Shown here: piece by piece, positions 12,401-24,000 of the stretch | Layout: every line of letters starts with the position of its first letter | Position numbering within the stretch: position 1 is the first letter of the stretch | Assembly: GCA_013399875.1 (NCBI GenBank) | Contig: VXAZ01006396.1 | Location: 255,076-319,075 of the forward strand | Reading direction: 5' to 3' | Length of the DNA stretch: 64,000 bases | Source: Gymnorhina tibicen | Taxonomy: Eukaryota; Chordata; Aves; Passeriformes; Artamidae | Notes under the pieces: generated by a model | Databases searched by the model: none | The model's input: the letters and a program-made list of their open reading frames with translations, nothing else | Told to the model about the DNA's origin: nothing | Program-made: the position numbers and the translations under genes

Positions 12401-15400
12401 TATTATACATAATTTGTGTCCTCATGGATTTGAATGATATATAATGCATGGTCCAAGTCATTTATTTATTAAGACTAACTATATATGTTGTAGGTGGGGA
12501 ATTTTAAACTCTAGAGTAAGACCCGCATAGGTAACTGTTACAACTACTGAGTTTGATTGGGCAGCAAATGAGGCTGTGCATTTGGGGACCTGCAAACACA
12601 GGCAAGTGTTTCTAATGTTACAAGCTCCAGTGTATTAATAAACTTCACTTTCCTCCATTAATTTGAGGGATAAGAGGACTAAAGTTGAAGCTTCACTGGA
12701 GAGGTATTCTACTTATTCAGCAATGGAAAACAAAGAATTTTTTCAGTAAAAGGAAAATACTGATTGCAACAAGGAGGTTTGCGGCATTTGGCTAATAACC
12801 AACACTTCCTCTGTAATGTTTTGGAAGAGGGTAATTTTACACTTGTGGGCATCTAGGCCTGTTGGCCAATTCAAAGAAGAGAGCAAATAAAAAAAATTTG
12901 ATTCTCTTGAGCATCTTGGATAAGCAGTAGATGAATATTTGATGTACCAATTCAAAATAATTTTCAATAGGTGCCCTAAAGTTTTCCAGCTAACATGCTC
13001 TGCAGCTGGCCTATAGCATTTTGTTTCAACACTTCCACAATTCTCTGCTTAAACTACTGTCTTCTCCAGATTCATCTGGTTTTTTGTTTCTTTTTTGTGG
13101 TGTCTAGCAGTCTGATTTAATCTCAGGACATGTTTGTTTTCTTCTAGTGGATTGACTAAAGTGTAGTAGTTTGTACGACCCTTCTTATAGCACGTAAATT
13201 TGAATAAATTCTGGAAAAGTAATCTTTTGAAATGAAGCTGGTTTTATTTTAAAATATCATTACTGCTGTGTATCTCCAACTAAAAGGAAAGAAAAAGTAC
13301 TAAATAAATAGCTCTTATCAACTTGCATTGAATAGCATTGATCAACCATCATTTCAGGTGCACATTGAACAGTGTATATAGAGTCAACAGTTTCCACCTT
13401 GAGTTTCCCCTGAAACATTACCAGTAGACTGCATAAATCTGCATATAAAGAGGTTTTTGCAGGGAGACTAGAACGGTCCTTTTTCTGACATTGGTGGAAA
13501 AGGTTGGCTTGCTAAAAAGAACAATCTGTATGAAACCACTGAGAGCAACCCAGGCTAACCTGCGAGCAGGGGGAACACTAGCTCTGGGAATGGTGTCAAG
13601 GCTCATTTCTCAGCATTTAATTATAAAAAAGGCCCCCAAAAGCCCAGAAAAACAAAACAACCCTTCCTTTTCTTACTCCAGAACCAAGTGATTTTGTTGC
13701 TTTTTTTTTTGCATCAGATATTTGTAACCAGTTCTGAAACCTTACTGTGATTTAAAATCGTGCAAGCTTTATCCAGATCTGAATTTCCTTGGCACTGCAG
13801 AACTGACTGAGATTTCTATTCTACTTCTGGGGAAAGAAAACTCCAAACCAAACAAGCTACCAGATTTAACTCTTTATATGAATCAGGTTTTGGCTTAAAC
13901 TTAAAACAAAGTTCCCAAGAGGAAACCTGTGAATCTGCTTCAAGCAAGCCAAGGCTGAGTCACTCAACACATAACCTTGAGCTAGTACAGATCTGCAGGC
14001 AACAAGCAGAGAAAAGTTGATTGTTTCTGGTAAACTATCCATCAGGTTTGGGATGTTATTATGCTTAGAATTTAAAGTGAACTGAATAACGTAAGTTGGA
14101 TTAAGAAAAAGCGCGATATTAACAGAGCCAACTTTCCTCACATAGTTCCCTTTTCTCAGCGTAGTTTCCTTTTTGGAGCTACATAGTGATGTGTATCAAG
14201 TTTTGAATCCTACCTGATAGGCAATGTTCAACAGCATGTGTAACGTTGCCTTGGATGGTGCTCGCTTGGCTGCTGATGCAGTCCAAACTTGGAGCATAAC
14301 GCTTCACACAAGGAGCTCAGGCAGCTGTCAATACTCCATTACTTGTTTTATCCTTAAATACCATACCAGGAAGATATTCAGTGCAGGTAATTTCTCCTTT
14401 TTTAAAATTGGGTTTTGGTCACTAAACTGATTACTTCAGGAAACTTTTCACAGCTGAGGGGACAGCAGAGACCTGCTAGCTTCCTACCATCTTCTTGCTC
14501 AAAGAGCACCATGCAAAGGGAAATACCTTATTATCTATGAGAATATCAGCTTCACATCACAAGTGAAACCAATGCAAAGCTTAAACCTATTGATCCATTG
14601 TAAAGTATGACTAAATGGATAACACGAATTTCCTAGCTTCCCAGAAAATAAGCACGAGGCCTTTGGAAATTTCACAGCCTGGCTGCATATTGTATGAGCC
14701 CGCAGAATCATTGATTTGTTTTCTTCAACAGGGTTGCATCTTACTTGAGAGCAGGCTTTTCATATTTTTTGTGTCTGGGATCAAGACGATCTTACAGTTG
14801 ATTGTATAGCTGACAATTTAAATTCAAATTGAAGCATTTGTCAATAATTCAGTACAGACTGCAGCCACTAACTCTTTCCTGATTTGTATAGTCAGTGCTT
14901 TGGTGTCTTTCTTTTGGCCCTACTGCACTCCTTCTTTCTTTCTGCTTCAAAGCCACCAGAGCTGAAACTTTTAGAGAAATTCTACCAACTACTTTTTATC
15001 TTAAAATATCTTTCACCTGATGAGAAAGAGCCAAAGTGCTGGATTTTCACAGCTGCAAAACACATCACTGTAAGTATTATACAGACCCAGCCTGGTGAAA
15101 CCAGCCCCGTGTTCACAAGTAGTGGGGCTGGGTTACAAAAACCCTGCATGCCCTGGCACTAAATATGGTCTGAGGGTAAATCACTACTGATATTAATTGT
15201 CTGTGAAACAAATGAGTGAAACTGTGGCATGCCAGTGAACTTATTCACCTTCTTTTCCAGTATTTTTTGGACAGCTTTCAGCTGCATCTGTCTGCTTCCT
15301 CCCAACTCTTCTCAAAGAAAATAGCAAGATTCAGGGTAAGACATGGAATTAATTGCAAAGCATCGTCCCCTCTTTTAATGCTTGTAACAAGCCAATGAGC

Positions 15401-16380
15401 ACTGAAAGGACCCTTGGTATAATAATGTGTAAAAAAATATATATATACTGATTAAGGCTGCTGGGTAATAAAACGTCCTTGGTATAATTTGAGTAATTTC
15501 TCTTTGTGGTTCTATAATTAACCCTACAAGAGCCAGTGCCTGCATTTTGTTACACTGTCTTGTTAGTCTAGCCTTTCTGGTCCCCCAGAATTAAGCTTAT
15601 GCTAAGAGGACTGCAAGATAAAAATGCAGGCACAGGGATGGTTAGGCCCCTGCGGTCACCAAGATGAATTAAATTATTTAAATTGACCTAGGGGCCTGTG
15701 TGTAGAATAATCCTCCACTTAGATGACCCAGTGATTCTTAACTCATTTCTAAGTCTGTATCCAGTCAATGTGAAAGTGTTAATGTTCCTGTATCACAGTA
15801 CACTGATTACACTTATCTTTTTCATACCCAATAACCAGAGACAATGATTATATTATTCATAAGATATTTTTACCTGAAGTAATAAAGCATGCAGCTTTAG
15901 TTATTATTTCCTAATCTTTTTTTTTTAACTGTACCTTTTTCTCCAGCCCCAGGGATCACCCTACAATTTATATTAAAAAACATTCTTCCCTTGCACACCT
16001 TTCTTTTTTTTATCTGTGTCGATGCAAAGCTGGTATAATTGTATCAGCAATGTGTTTATGTGAACATTCTTGTAGCTTTCAGGGGATACTCTCCCTTCAG
16101 GGCTGGCCAAAGCATACTTTCTTTTTAAATTGAAAAATAAAATTGGAGAGGGTTAATGTGGGAGAAAGAGGCTTTTATCAGCATGTCTTGTCTTACCTTA
16201 ATCAGGTAATACACAAGGCAAAAAAGTCTGACATGTCCACAAACAGTTACTGTGCTGCCCGCCATATGCTGCCCTAGCGTTCCAGATGGACGGAGAATCT
16301 GTGAAAGTCATGTTTCATGAGCATTCCCTTCAGGCTCCCAGGAACCTCCAGGACACAGCTGGAGAGATGTATGCACACAC
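9461..16380. other. Unique non-coding DNA, no gene seen
   Basis: Short overlapping open frames on both strands (for example near 10650-10990) show no domain or family resemblance. T or A runs occur near 9894-9902, 10468-10476 and 13707. The motif-rich block at 12040-12460 is listed separately. I see no promoter, RNA gene or transposon that I can name. Confidence 0.55.
12040..12460. promoter_or_regulatory. Candidate conserved non-coding element, homeodomain-motif rich
   Basis: This roughly 420-base block contains TTAATTAGATATTTAAATGATT, TTTAATCAAC, GTCAATTTATCATTTTCAC, GAATCACTAAAATCAC, GACTTGGTAATTGAG and TTAATAAATAAATTAC in close order. It has no simple repeat structure and almost no CpG. 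The even, word-rich texture differs from the neutral sequence around it and resembles deeply conserved enhancers of developmental gene deserts. Conservation is not observable here, so the call is tentative. Confidence 0.3.
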
Positions 16381-16382
16381 CA

Positions 16383-16434
16383 GTGTGGCAGTGTGGGGGG
16401 GTGTGTATGTGTGAGAGAGAGACAGAGAGAGAGC
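16383..16434. repeat. TG- and GA-rich low-complexity tract
   Basis: GTGTGGGGGGGTGTGTATGT runs into GAGAGAGAGACAGAGAGAGAG, an imperfect compound microsatellite. No function is implied. Confidence 0.85.
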
Positions 16435-18379
16435 ATAGATGGTCGGTAGGCAGTGAGGCTGGTTCTAAATTGTTTTGAGAGAACTAAAGGGCAGGGGGGA
16501 GTGATGTGGAAATCTTGCATTTGACTTCACGTGGCATGCCAAGAAAATTTCCAAGTGGGATTTCTAGAACTCGTTTGCTCTCAAATTCACCAATATGTGA
16601 GACTTTATTTCATTTCCAAGAGTGACACCACATATTATGCTACACAAAGATGGAACAAATGTACAGGAAAGCAATGAATGGGTCTAATCCCTGCCCCAAA
16701 TAATCAGACAGGAAAATTGTTTTCATGCATCCAATGTTCTTTGTAGTAAAACACTTCTGACCCAAAAGCTGAATGAAGCTCCCAATCTTTCTGCAAGACA
16801 ATCAGCAAAATTTGTATTTACATTTAAATAGCACCATCCCAGTGTTTCTCTCTTCTGGGACTTGCAGTTGTATTATAATGTCCTAATTATTGTTCACCGC
16901 AGGAGGATTTTTATCAGGCCACAGGTATTTGAATATAAGTTGTATTTAACATGACTGCTAGGTGTTGTTTGTTCTGCTAAAATATATGCATGATTGAGTT
17001 GGAGTTAGCCAAAACATAGCTAGAAACCTGAAGATTAATCTGCTTTAACCCTGGGATTGTGTGGCAAAGAGCTTGAGCCAGGCTTTAAGGCACCCCCCAC
17101 TTCTTTAAATGCTATAACTGTCCTCTCTGCTCACCCTGCAAGTGGCCCAAGGAGGTGCTTTTCACTTGGCCCTTCCCTTTTTCTTTTTCCTTCCTGTACA
17201 CTCGGAGTCCATCTTCACCTTCCAACAGGAGGGCACAAGTCAGAGGAAGGTGTGCTCCCCCATCTGCCTTCCTCTCCCAGCTGTGCTGCAAGACAATCAA
17301 GCAAAACCCCAGTGAAATGAAACCCCAGTCTGATCCTAGATGGCCCCACACACAAGCAAGGGAGCACTCAGTTGCTGCTGTACATAACAAACCATATTTC
17401 TACCTCCCCACTTCACTGCAGGTCTAAAGTCATAGGTCGAAGGCTACCTGCAGGAAGCTGTTGATATGGTAGGAAGACATTCACCTCTTTTAAGTTAAAC
17501 TTACAGTTATTTCCTAAGATGTGCTTGAGTCATATAATTTTCTGGAGAATAGTGAACCCCTTTGATGGCCATGACCTTAAATTGAACTTGAGCTAATTGA
17601 AATTTTGTGGCCAAGCTTTTTTTTTTTCCAAAATTTCCTAGCTATCTATGTTCTTAAGCAGTACCATAATATAGAAAAACATGCAGTTGTTGAGTGACTC
17701 AGTGTCAGCCCTTACCATTCTCTACATAGTCTGGTCTTTTCAAATGATAGTGTTTTGCAGGTGATGTTAACCTAAAGGCAAAGCACAACATAAGTTCTTT
17801 GTATTAAGCAGATAATCAGTGATGTTTGTGAGGTTCTGTTCTACGTGGGTGGCCTGATTGACCACAGCAAGTTTCTGTATAAACTCCAGGGATAAAAAAG
17901 TGAAACCCTGCCCTGGAAGATAGCTGTTGCTTTTCCAAATTAAGAAATAGAATCAATCTATTTAAATACATCGCTTATAACAACCACCTGCAGTTTCTGT
18001 CATGCTGGGATACTCACAAAGCTCTTATTCATGGGTAGAAGGTGACTCTGGACTTTTTAGGTAAAAATGCTTCTGTGCACAGAGAATTTATATATTTTTG
18101 CTTGGCAGAGAGTCCACCTATCCAAGTTTGCATGAGAGGTAATGAGGTTTTACTCAGGTTTTAGGCAGTGCTGGGAGAGCCCTGTGCATCCTGAGACCTT
18201 CCTTCCTTTGCTGGGTGTATGGTGCTGGTGGCAATGGCAGCTTGTGGATGGCTTCTCACTCTCCATGGGGGAAGCAGCCCAAAGTGAGAAGAAAAAAACA
18301 CCCCATAAAAGCTCCAGTTCAGAGCTGGAGTGAAAAGGTAAGTCAATGGGGCACAGGCTGGTAAGAGAGCACTGCATGT

Positions 18380-18780
18380 TTTGGTTGCCAGGGTCCTGAG
18401 AGCATCCACAGTCCTGCTTCTCCCTGCCCAGCCCCAGGGGCCCCCCTCACTTGCCCGTGGCCCAGCCCCGCATCTCAACCTCCAGGGCTGTCAGCCCCTG
18501 TCCCAGCAGTGCTCACCAGGGCTGGTCTCCACCTCCCGACAGCCTGACCCTGCCTGGCCATGGACCCTGAGCCAGGATCACCCATGGGCCCATGGCCTGG
18601 ACCCGCCTTTTCCTAGTCCCCAGGGAGGTGCCTGGTGCCCAGGGATGGGACTGCCCTGGTGTCCCTGGTTTCCCAGCTCCTAAATGGGGGGATAGGATGG
18701 GTCTTGGTTGCCAGGACCTGCCCTGACAGATCCCCATGGGGATCCCTCACTGTCCTGGCCCCAGGGAGCCCTGACCTCCC
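18380..18780. other. GC-rich, C-skewed block without CpG island character
   Basis: About 400 bases are dominated by CCCAG, CCCTGG and GGCCC words (for example CCCAGCCCCAGGGGCCCCCC near 18428) in an otherwise AT-rich window. CpG dinucleotides are sparse, so this is not a CpG island promoter. The recurrence of CCCTGGTG and CCCAGGGA near 18620-18670 suggests a worn minisatellite, but no fixed period can be read. Confidence 0.5.
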
Positions 18781-18789
18781 CCTATACAC

Positions 18790-18875
18790 ATGCCTGGATT
18801 AATTTGTCTTTAATTCTGTACAAAATCAATGCATGCTCTCATGCAGATATTACGAGCTGCAATAGGAATGGAAAG
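18790..18875. promoter_or_regulatory. Candidate conserved non-coding element
   Basis: Directly after the C-rich block the sequence turns to GGATTAATTTGTCTTTAATT, CAAAATCAATGCATGCTC and ATGCAGATATTACGAGC. The abrupt change in texture and the TAATT/TGCATGC words suggest a constrained element. It is short, and conservation is not shown. Confidence 0.22.
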
Positions 18876-19079
18876 GTAATATCCTGGCTGTTTATTTCTG
18901 TAGCTTGATCATATGAGCAGGGATATTATTTTAAGACCACAAAAAAAAGCTACCAAAGGAAAAAAAAAATCTCAGTGCAACCTTCCATTCATTCTCATCA
19001 GAGAAGAAAAGGCCTTGGCCTCATCCCCAGCAAGCTTTGCCCCCATAAGGCACTGTAGCCTCTGCCTTCCTTCCCTCCT

Positions 19080-19250
19080 TCCAGGGCTATAAATTATTAT
19101 CTCATCATTGGCCATAATATGCCCTGTAACTCCGTTTATTATTACTGCGTATTTTAGACAGGTGGTAAGTATTGGCACTTTTTATTATGCTGATAAACAA
19201 TGTCGGACTGCCAGGTGAAATGTGTTGTCGGGGTGATTTCTCACTTCCCT
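19080..19250. promoter_or_regulatory. Candidate conserved non-coding element
   Basis: The run CTATAAATTATTATCTCATC, then CATTGGCCATAATATGCCC, CCGTTTATTATTACTGCG and TTTTTATTATGCTGATAAAC has no repeat structure and packs CCAAT-like, TTTATTA and TAAATTA words. Two CG dinucleotides (CCGTTT, CTGCGT) survive inside AT-rich sequence, which is uncommon in neutral DNA here. This is the stretch I would test first for conservation. Confidence 0.32.
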
Positions 19251-20464
19251 GTAGCCTCCCTGGGCTACATGGATTTCTGCCTGGGCTACGGGAGCACAGA
19301 GCTCCAGTGGATCCGCCTTTTGCAGCACCCCACTTCCCTCTCCTGCAGGGATCAGCCAACGGTTGTCACTCCTTTCCAATCCATGCTTTCAGGGGACAAA
19401 ATGCCACAAATGTACACAGCTCTCAGGAAACCAAGCACAAATACAAGTGCCTTCCCTTGCTTCTGATCCTCGTTTCCCTCATGATTGTTGCTGCTGTCTC
19501 AGATCCATTCCTCTTACTGTGCAGCAGCATTGGAGGTCCTGCCCTCCTGAACTGCTGTTGTTTCCGAGATCTGGAGTGGGAGCTTGGCGTGGGAGGGCCA
19601 GGAGACATGGATATATTTGGCTATTTATTGAAAAATCCTTAGGCACACATACTCTCTGCTACTTACGTGATGCTGCCTGACATGTATCAGGTTCACACAT
19701 AGTGCTCACACGTAGGTGAGGTTGCCTCAAATGTATCAGAGCCTTTCTCGACTGTCTTTCAATCTCTCCTCTTGCAGCATTGCATCTACTTACCAGCTTT
19801 GCTTCTCAGGCACCTCGCAGCATGTCGCAGAAGGTGTCTGTGTGTCTGTGCAGTGCATCTCCGTGGAGCGCTGTGGGGAGGTACCTGAGCGAGGTTCAGA
19901 CACCTGGGAGCAAATTCACCTTGATGGTGCTGGTGGCACTAACACTCTTCCGTTGCTCCCAGTACATAAATTAGCTTGGCTGTGTTTTCAAGGCATGCAT
20001 TGTATATACAAGTGTACAGTGTCCTGTCTGGCACAAACAGCAGCCATTTTTCCTCTGCAACACCCTTGTCCAACTCAGAGATGAATGTAAAGAATTTTAT
20101 GCAGTCTATTTATAGATCCATTTTTTTCCCACACCTGCAAACCCTAGGCACTAAGCGAAAAAACACGCAAAAAGAATATTGGTTTTCAACTTTACTTAAA
20201 TATTCAAATGTTAATAAAATTCAAGGATTTTGGTTGTTACCTCTTTGTTCATGTGATGTCTTTGTGCATATGCAGTCACTCATTACTGAAATGTGTCATT
20301 TTCCCCCTGCCTTTATAGACTGAATCCGAATTCTCTAATCAAAAGGGCTGTGGTAGGGATGTAGACAATAAGTTAAAAGGTCACAGGAAGGAAATTCTGG
20401 TATATGATAAACTGAGTTTTGTTTTGACTTATTTTAAAAAGACTGATTTTGATTTTTGAAAATC

Positions 20465-20501
20465 TCTCCTCTCCTCTCCTCTCCTCTCCTCTCCTCAGAT
20501 C
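20465..20501 (+). repeat. CTCCT pentanucleotide microsatellite, left part
   Basis: At least six CTCCT units run up to 20496. They are followed by AGATC and then unresolved bases. Together with the right-hand part it is one microsatellite that the assembly failed to cross. Confidence 0.95.
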
Positions 20502-20657
20502 NNNNNNNNNNNNNNNNNNNNNNNNNNNNNNNNNNNNNNNNNNNNNNNNNNNNNNNNNNNNNNNNNNNNNNNNNNNNNNNNNNNNNNNNNNNNNNNNNNN
20601 NNNNNNNNNNNNNNNNNNNNNNNNNNNNNNNNNNNNNNNNNNNNNNNNNNNNNNNNN
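20502..20657. other. Assembly gap of 156 unresolved bases
   Basis: All bases are N. Both flanks are the same CTCCT repeat, so the missing DNA is probably more of that repeat and its true length is unknown. Long open frames reported through this gap are artefacts of reading N as open. Confidence 0.98.
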
Positions 20658-20688
20658 CTCCTCTCCTCTCCTCTCCTCTCCTCTCCTC
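20658..20688 (+). repeat. CTCCT pentanucleotide microsatellite, right part
   Basis: About six CTCCT units continue from the gap to 20688, after which unique sequence and a CR1 copy begin. Confidence 0.95.
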
Positions 20689-20756
20689 ACAAATAAGTGC
20701 CTGGTAAAGTTATGGGGAGGAATATTCTGGGAGGTATTGAAAAACTTCCTCATTAG

Positions 20757-21083
20757 GGGAAGTGGAAGGGCAGGCACTGATCTCTTCTCTCTTGTGACCA
20801 GTGACAGGACCTGAGGGAATGGCTTGGACTTGTGTCAGGGGAGGTTTACGTTGGATATTAGAAAAAGGTTCTTCACCCAGAGAGTATTCGGGCACTGGAA
20901 CAGGCTCCCCAGGGAAGTGGTAACACGACCAAGCCTGACAGAGTTCAAGAAGCATTTGGATGATGCTCTGAGGAACATGGTGTGACTCTTGGGGCTGGTC
21001 CTGTGCAGAGGTAAAGGTTGGACTTGACGATCCTTGTGGGTCCCTTCCAACTCAGAATGTTCTTCGATTCCATGATTCTGAGT
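20757..21083 (+). mobile_element. CR1 LINE, 5'-truncated 3' end
   Basis: This is the 3' end of an avian CR1 non-LTR retrotransposon. Diagnostic blocks in order are AGTGACAGGACCTGAGGGAA, GTTTACGTTGGATATTAG, GGTTCTTCACCCAGAG, CACTGGAACAGGCTCCCCAG, GAGTTCAAGAAGCATTTGGA, GGTTGGACTTGACGATCCTT and GGGTCCCTTCCAACTCAG, ending with the short tandem ATTCCATGATTCTG that replaces a poly-A tail in CR1. It keeps only the last part of ORF2 and the 3' UTR, the usual result of 5' truncation at insertion. Differences from the family pattern as I recall it are few, so it is younger than the other LINE remains in this window. It lies about 70 bases after the CTCCT microsatellite. Confidence 0.95.
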
Positions 21084-24000
21084 TAAAAATTGTTGTAGAT
21101 GGAATTTAATGTTGGTTTTATCTGCTTCATGTATTTTTGTGGCATTTCAGATTTATTTTCTTTAATTAAATACACCATCTACTGTCACTGTTCAGGTGGG
21201 TAAAGAAGTACATATTCCAAAGAAAGCAGAACTTAGGATCTAAGGTCACAGTGTCCTTTTCCTTTCCCCATAGGCTGTGGCTGTGAAGACTGTAGGCTGT
21301 CACAGAACTGGTGTCTCCATAGTGTTGTGTGGGACACTTAATTCCCAGGTCACTTTGCCTTCTTGGAAGACAGAGGACTTCCTTTCCTACTCATCCATAC
21401 CATTCACTTTTGTTTCAGTGACTATGGTTGTGGTTGCTATTGAGTTTATAAGAGCCAGTACTTTGGATAATAAAGGTTATCAATTTATCAAGTGAAATAC
21501 TGAGCAAGGGATAACACAGTAGTGTGGCTCATGCGGTTTCCTGTCCTAGGTGCACCTCCTTTATTTGCGCTGTACGAGTGACCCTGAACAAAGTGAGGAA
21601 ACAGAAAGGGATAGTAACAGATTTGGAGTAGAATATATTACGTATGTACCATGTTGTCTTTTAGTCAGGATTTGCTGGGTCTGAAAGCCTCTGTCCAGAA
21701 GTGAAGCTCCATACTGTTTTCCTGAGACAATTAAGTACAGTAGTAATCTCAACTGATTACAAAAAAGTAGTGAGACCCTTATGCCATATGATATGCTAAT
21801 TAAAAACCTAGAAATAAAATCCAGTCCTAACTGTTAGGTCTTTTCATTACTGGGGTAATTCTGCATTGTGCTCCATCTAGGCATGCTGTATGCTTTGGGG
21901 AGAAGGATGAACTGATCTGGGCTACCATTATGTCACCTCCTAGCACTTGTCCATTGGTATTATGGGGACATTCTGGTGAGGGATGCAGTACCCTGAATGT
22001 GAAATTCCCTGATAACGGGGTGGCTAAAAGATAGATCTGGATTTTTATGCCAGTGGCCATCTCTATTTAAAATGCAAGATAAATTAATCTCCTCCCCCAA
22101 CATTATCAGAATCCTGCAGATGGTGTTATTATAAATAAGTTCTGTTTATCTAAAAGTATTAGCATTTAACTCTAGGAGGAATGGTTGTTGTCATGTGTGG
22201 TTCAGATCTTTATAGATGTTAGGGGTTTCTTTTGCCTCCAGCAAGATGAATATAAAAAAAAAAAAATACATATACTTGTTTTACTGGAATATACACCCTC
22301 TTTAGGCTCTTATTTGTGAATATTTAGCTGAGCAACTGAAGTCAAGGAAGGAAAAAGTGAAAAAGTGTTAATCACAAGTGTGCAAATAAGATCCATGAGA
22401 GTCATTTCAGCTAAAGCCACCATAGCAATACTCATTATCATAGGTAGATAATTAAAACTGGAGGAAAAGAATGATCTTGTTGCAAAGGAACATAAGGGTT
22501 AAGAAATAATTTTGAGGATGGCGAGTTAGGATAGGTAGTTTGGGTGAAGATGGGGTTGGTAATGAAAAAACCTCCTAAAAAAACCAAGCTACAATCAATT
22601 TTTAGACACTTCTGTAAAGAAAATGAGGTAATCCAATCAAGGAATGCAAACAGAGCCATTTGGTTAGATGACCAATTACATTGGGGCAACAGTGACTCAT
22701 TAATATTTGTGCCATATGTTTATGAAGAATTCAAGGGCTACATTAAACAAACTTGAAGCAACTGGGACTTAACAGGTAACTCATGGAGAAAAAAAAAAGG
22801 CCTAGAGAACTGATTAACTTTATTCACTGGGACTGTTATGCCCCCTTTTTCAAACAAAGTCATACTCAATGTCCTTGCCTTACTGTAGTCATGATGGACT
22901 TCATGTCTGTGTTTTGCTCTGAATCATTTTGGGTAACTGAGGTTAGTGAGCTTTCTGTTTTCCTTGAAACATAGTCTGCTTTCCCTAAATGAAAAGAAAT
23001 GTAGAGCTCTTTACATTTATGCAGTCATTAATTAACCTGCAACAACTTAATGGCACCAAGGGACTGAGTGTGTTAAAAATAGACATCAAAGTCAATGACA
23101 AGTTTGACTAACTTTTCTGGTTTTTTGTCACTTAAGCACTTAACTGTATTTAACTGAACTGGCTACCTGAAATCATAATGATGTAGAATCATATATTAAG
23201 ACCGTCAAGGTTTTCATTGGTCATATGCTTCTTACTCTCTTAGTCCACTTCACAGCTAATGCCCTGTGCTGTTCTTCTTCTCCAGGTTTCAAATAAAATT
23301 CTGAGAATCTGTTGTTTCCTGTGTTGGTCAGTGATTCAGGGATAGGAAAACTGGTTTCTTTGCTATTTATTGAAAATAGTAGTTTCCTTCCCCTTTGGAA
23401 ATGAAAGTGCTGAACTGGAGAAATTGAAGTTCAAACTATGCTCAGGGTTATGATGTTTGACATAGTCAGAGAGTTTGGTGTTCAGAGGGACAGAATCATG
23501 GGTGACCCGTGGGTGTAGAGAGCTTTTTAGCACAGGAAAACTTATTAGTGATAATCCAAGGTCAAATGTTGGAAGTTTAAAGTACAAGCCAGAAAGTAGT
23601 TCTGTTTCAGGGTTTTATACTTTCATTTTGCTACCATCCTGACTTGGGGAGGGGGAGTATCTGTCTTTGTAGATACTCATATGTGAATTAGAGCTCTTCT
23701 TCGATGCTAGAGAGACCCTCAGATTAATTATATAGGTTCTTGGCTATTATTTTTGTATTGTATGCAAAATCAGCTGTTTTGATAATGTGAAAGCACTTTG
23801 AGCTTAGCCTGTGTGCAAGATCTAGTAAGACCCAAATGCTCTATCTGTAACTAGGATTTAATATGCTAGGGGTTCTTTTAATAAATGATACTGCTCAAAA
23901 ATTATAATATGGAGGTAAATATTCTCTTAGCTTAATTATATAAGCTATTTAGAGTGGCAAACTAGGATGTGGGAGAATCAAACTCCGCTTTGGTGAAGAA

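Larger units (their letters stand above)
16435..20456. other. Non-coding DNA with a C-rich block, no gene seen
   Basis: Several open frames of 60-156 codons between 18.1 and 20.3 kb overlap on both strands in GC-rich sequence, where stop codons are rarer. None shows a domain, so I treat them as chance frames. The C-rich block (18380-18780) and two motif-rich stretches (18790-18875 and 19080-19250) are listed separately. Confidence 0.55.

Noticed and set aside
18380..18780. Possible CpG island or first exon
   Set aside because: The block is GC-rich but CpG pairs are sparse and no promoter elements or splice donor stand out.
19172..19642. Open frame of 156 codons, the longest in the window
   Set aside because: It overlaps other frames on both strands, lies partly in GC-rich DNA and has no domain, no clear homologue and no splice context.
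20373..20814. Long open frames of 83-134 codons on both strands
   Set aside because: They run through the 156 unresolved bases and the CTCCT repeat, which reads open in any frame. They are not genes.
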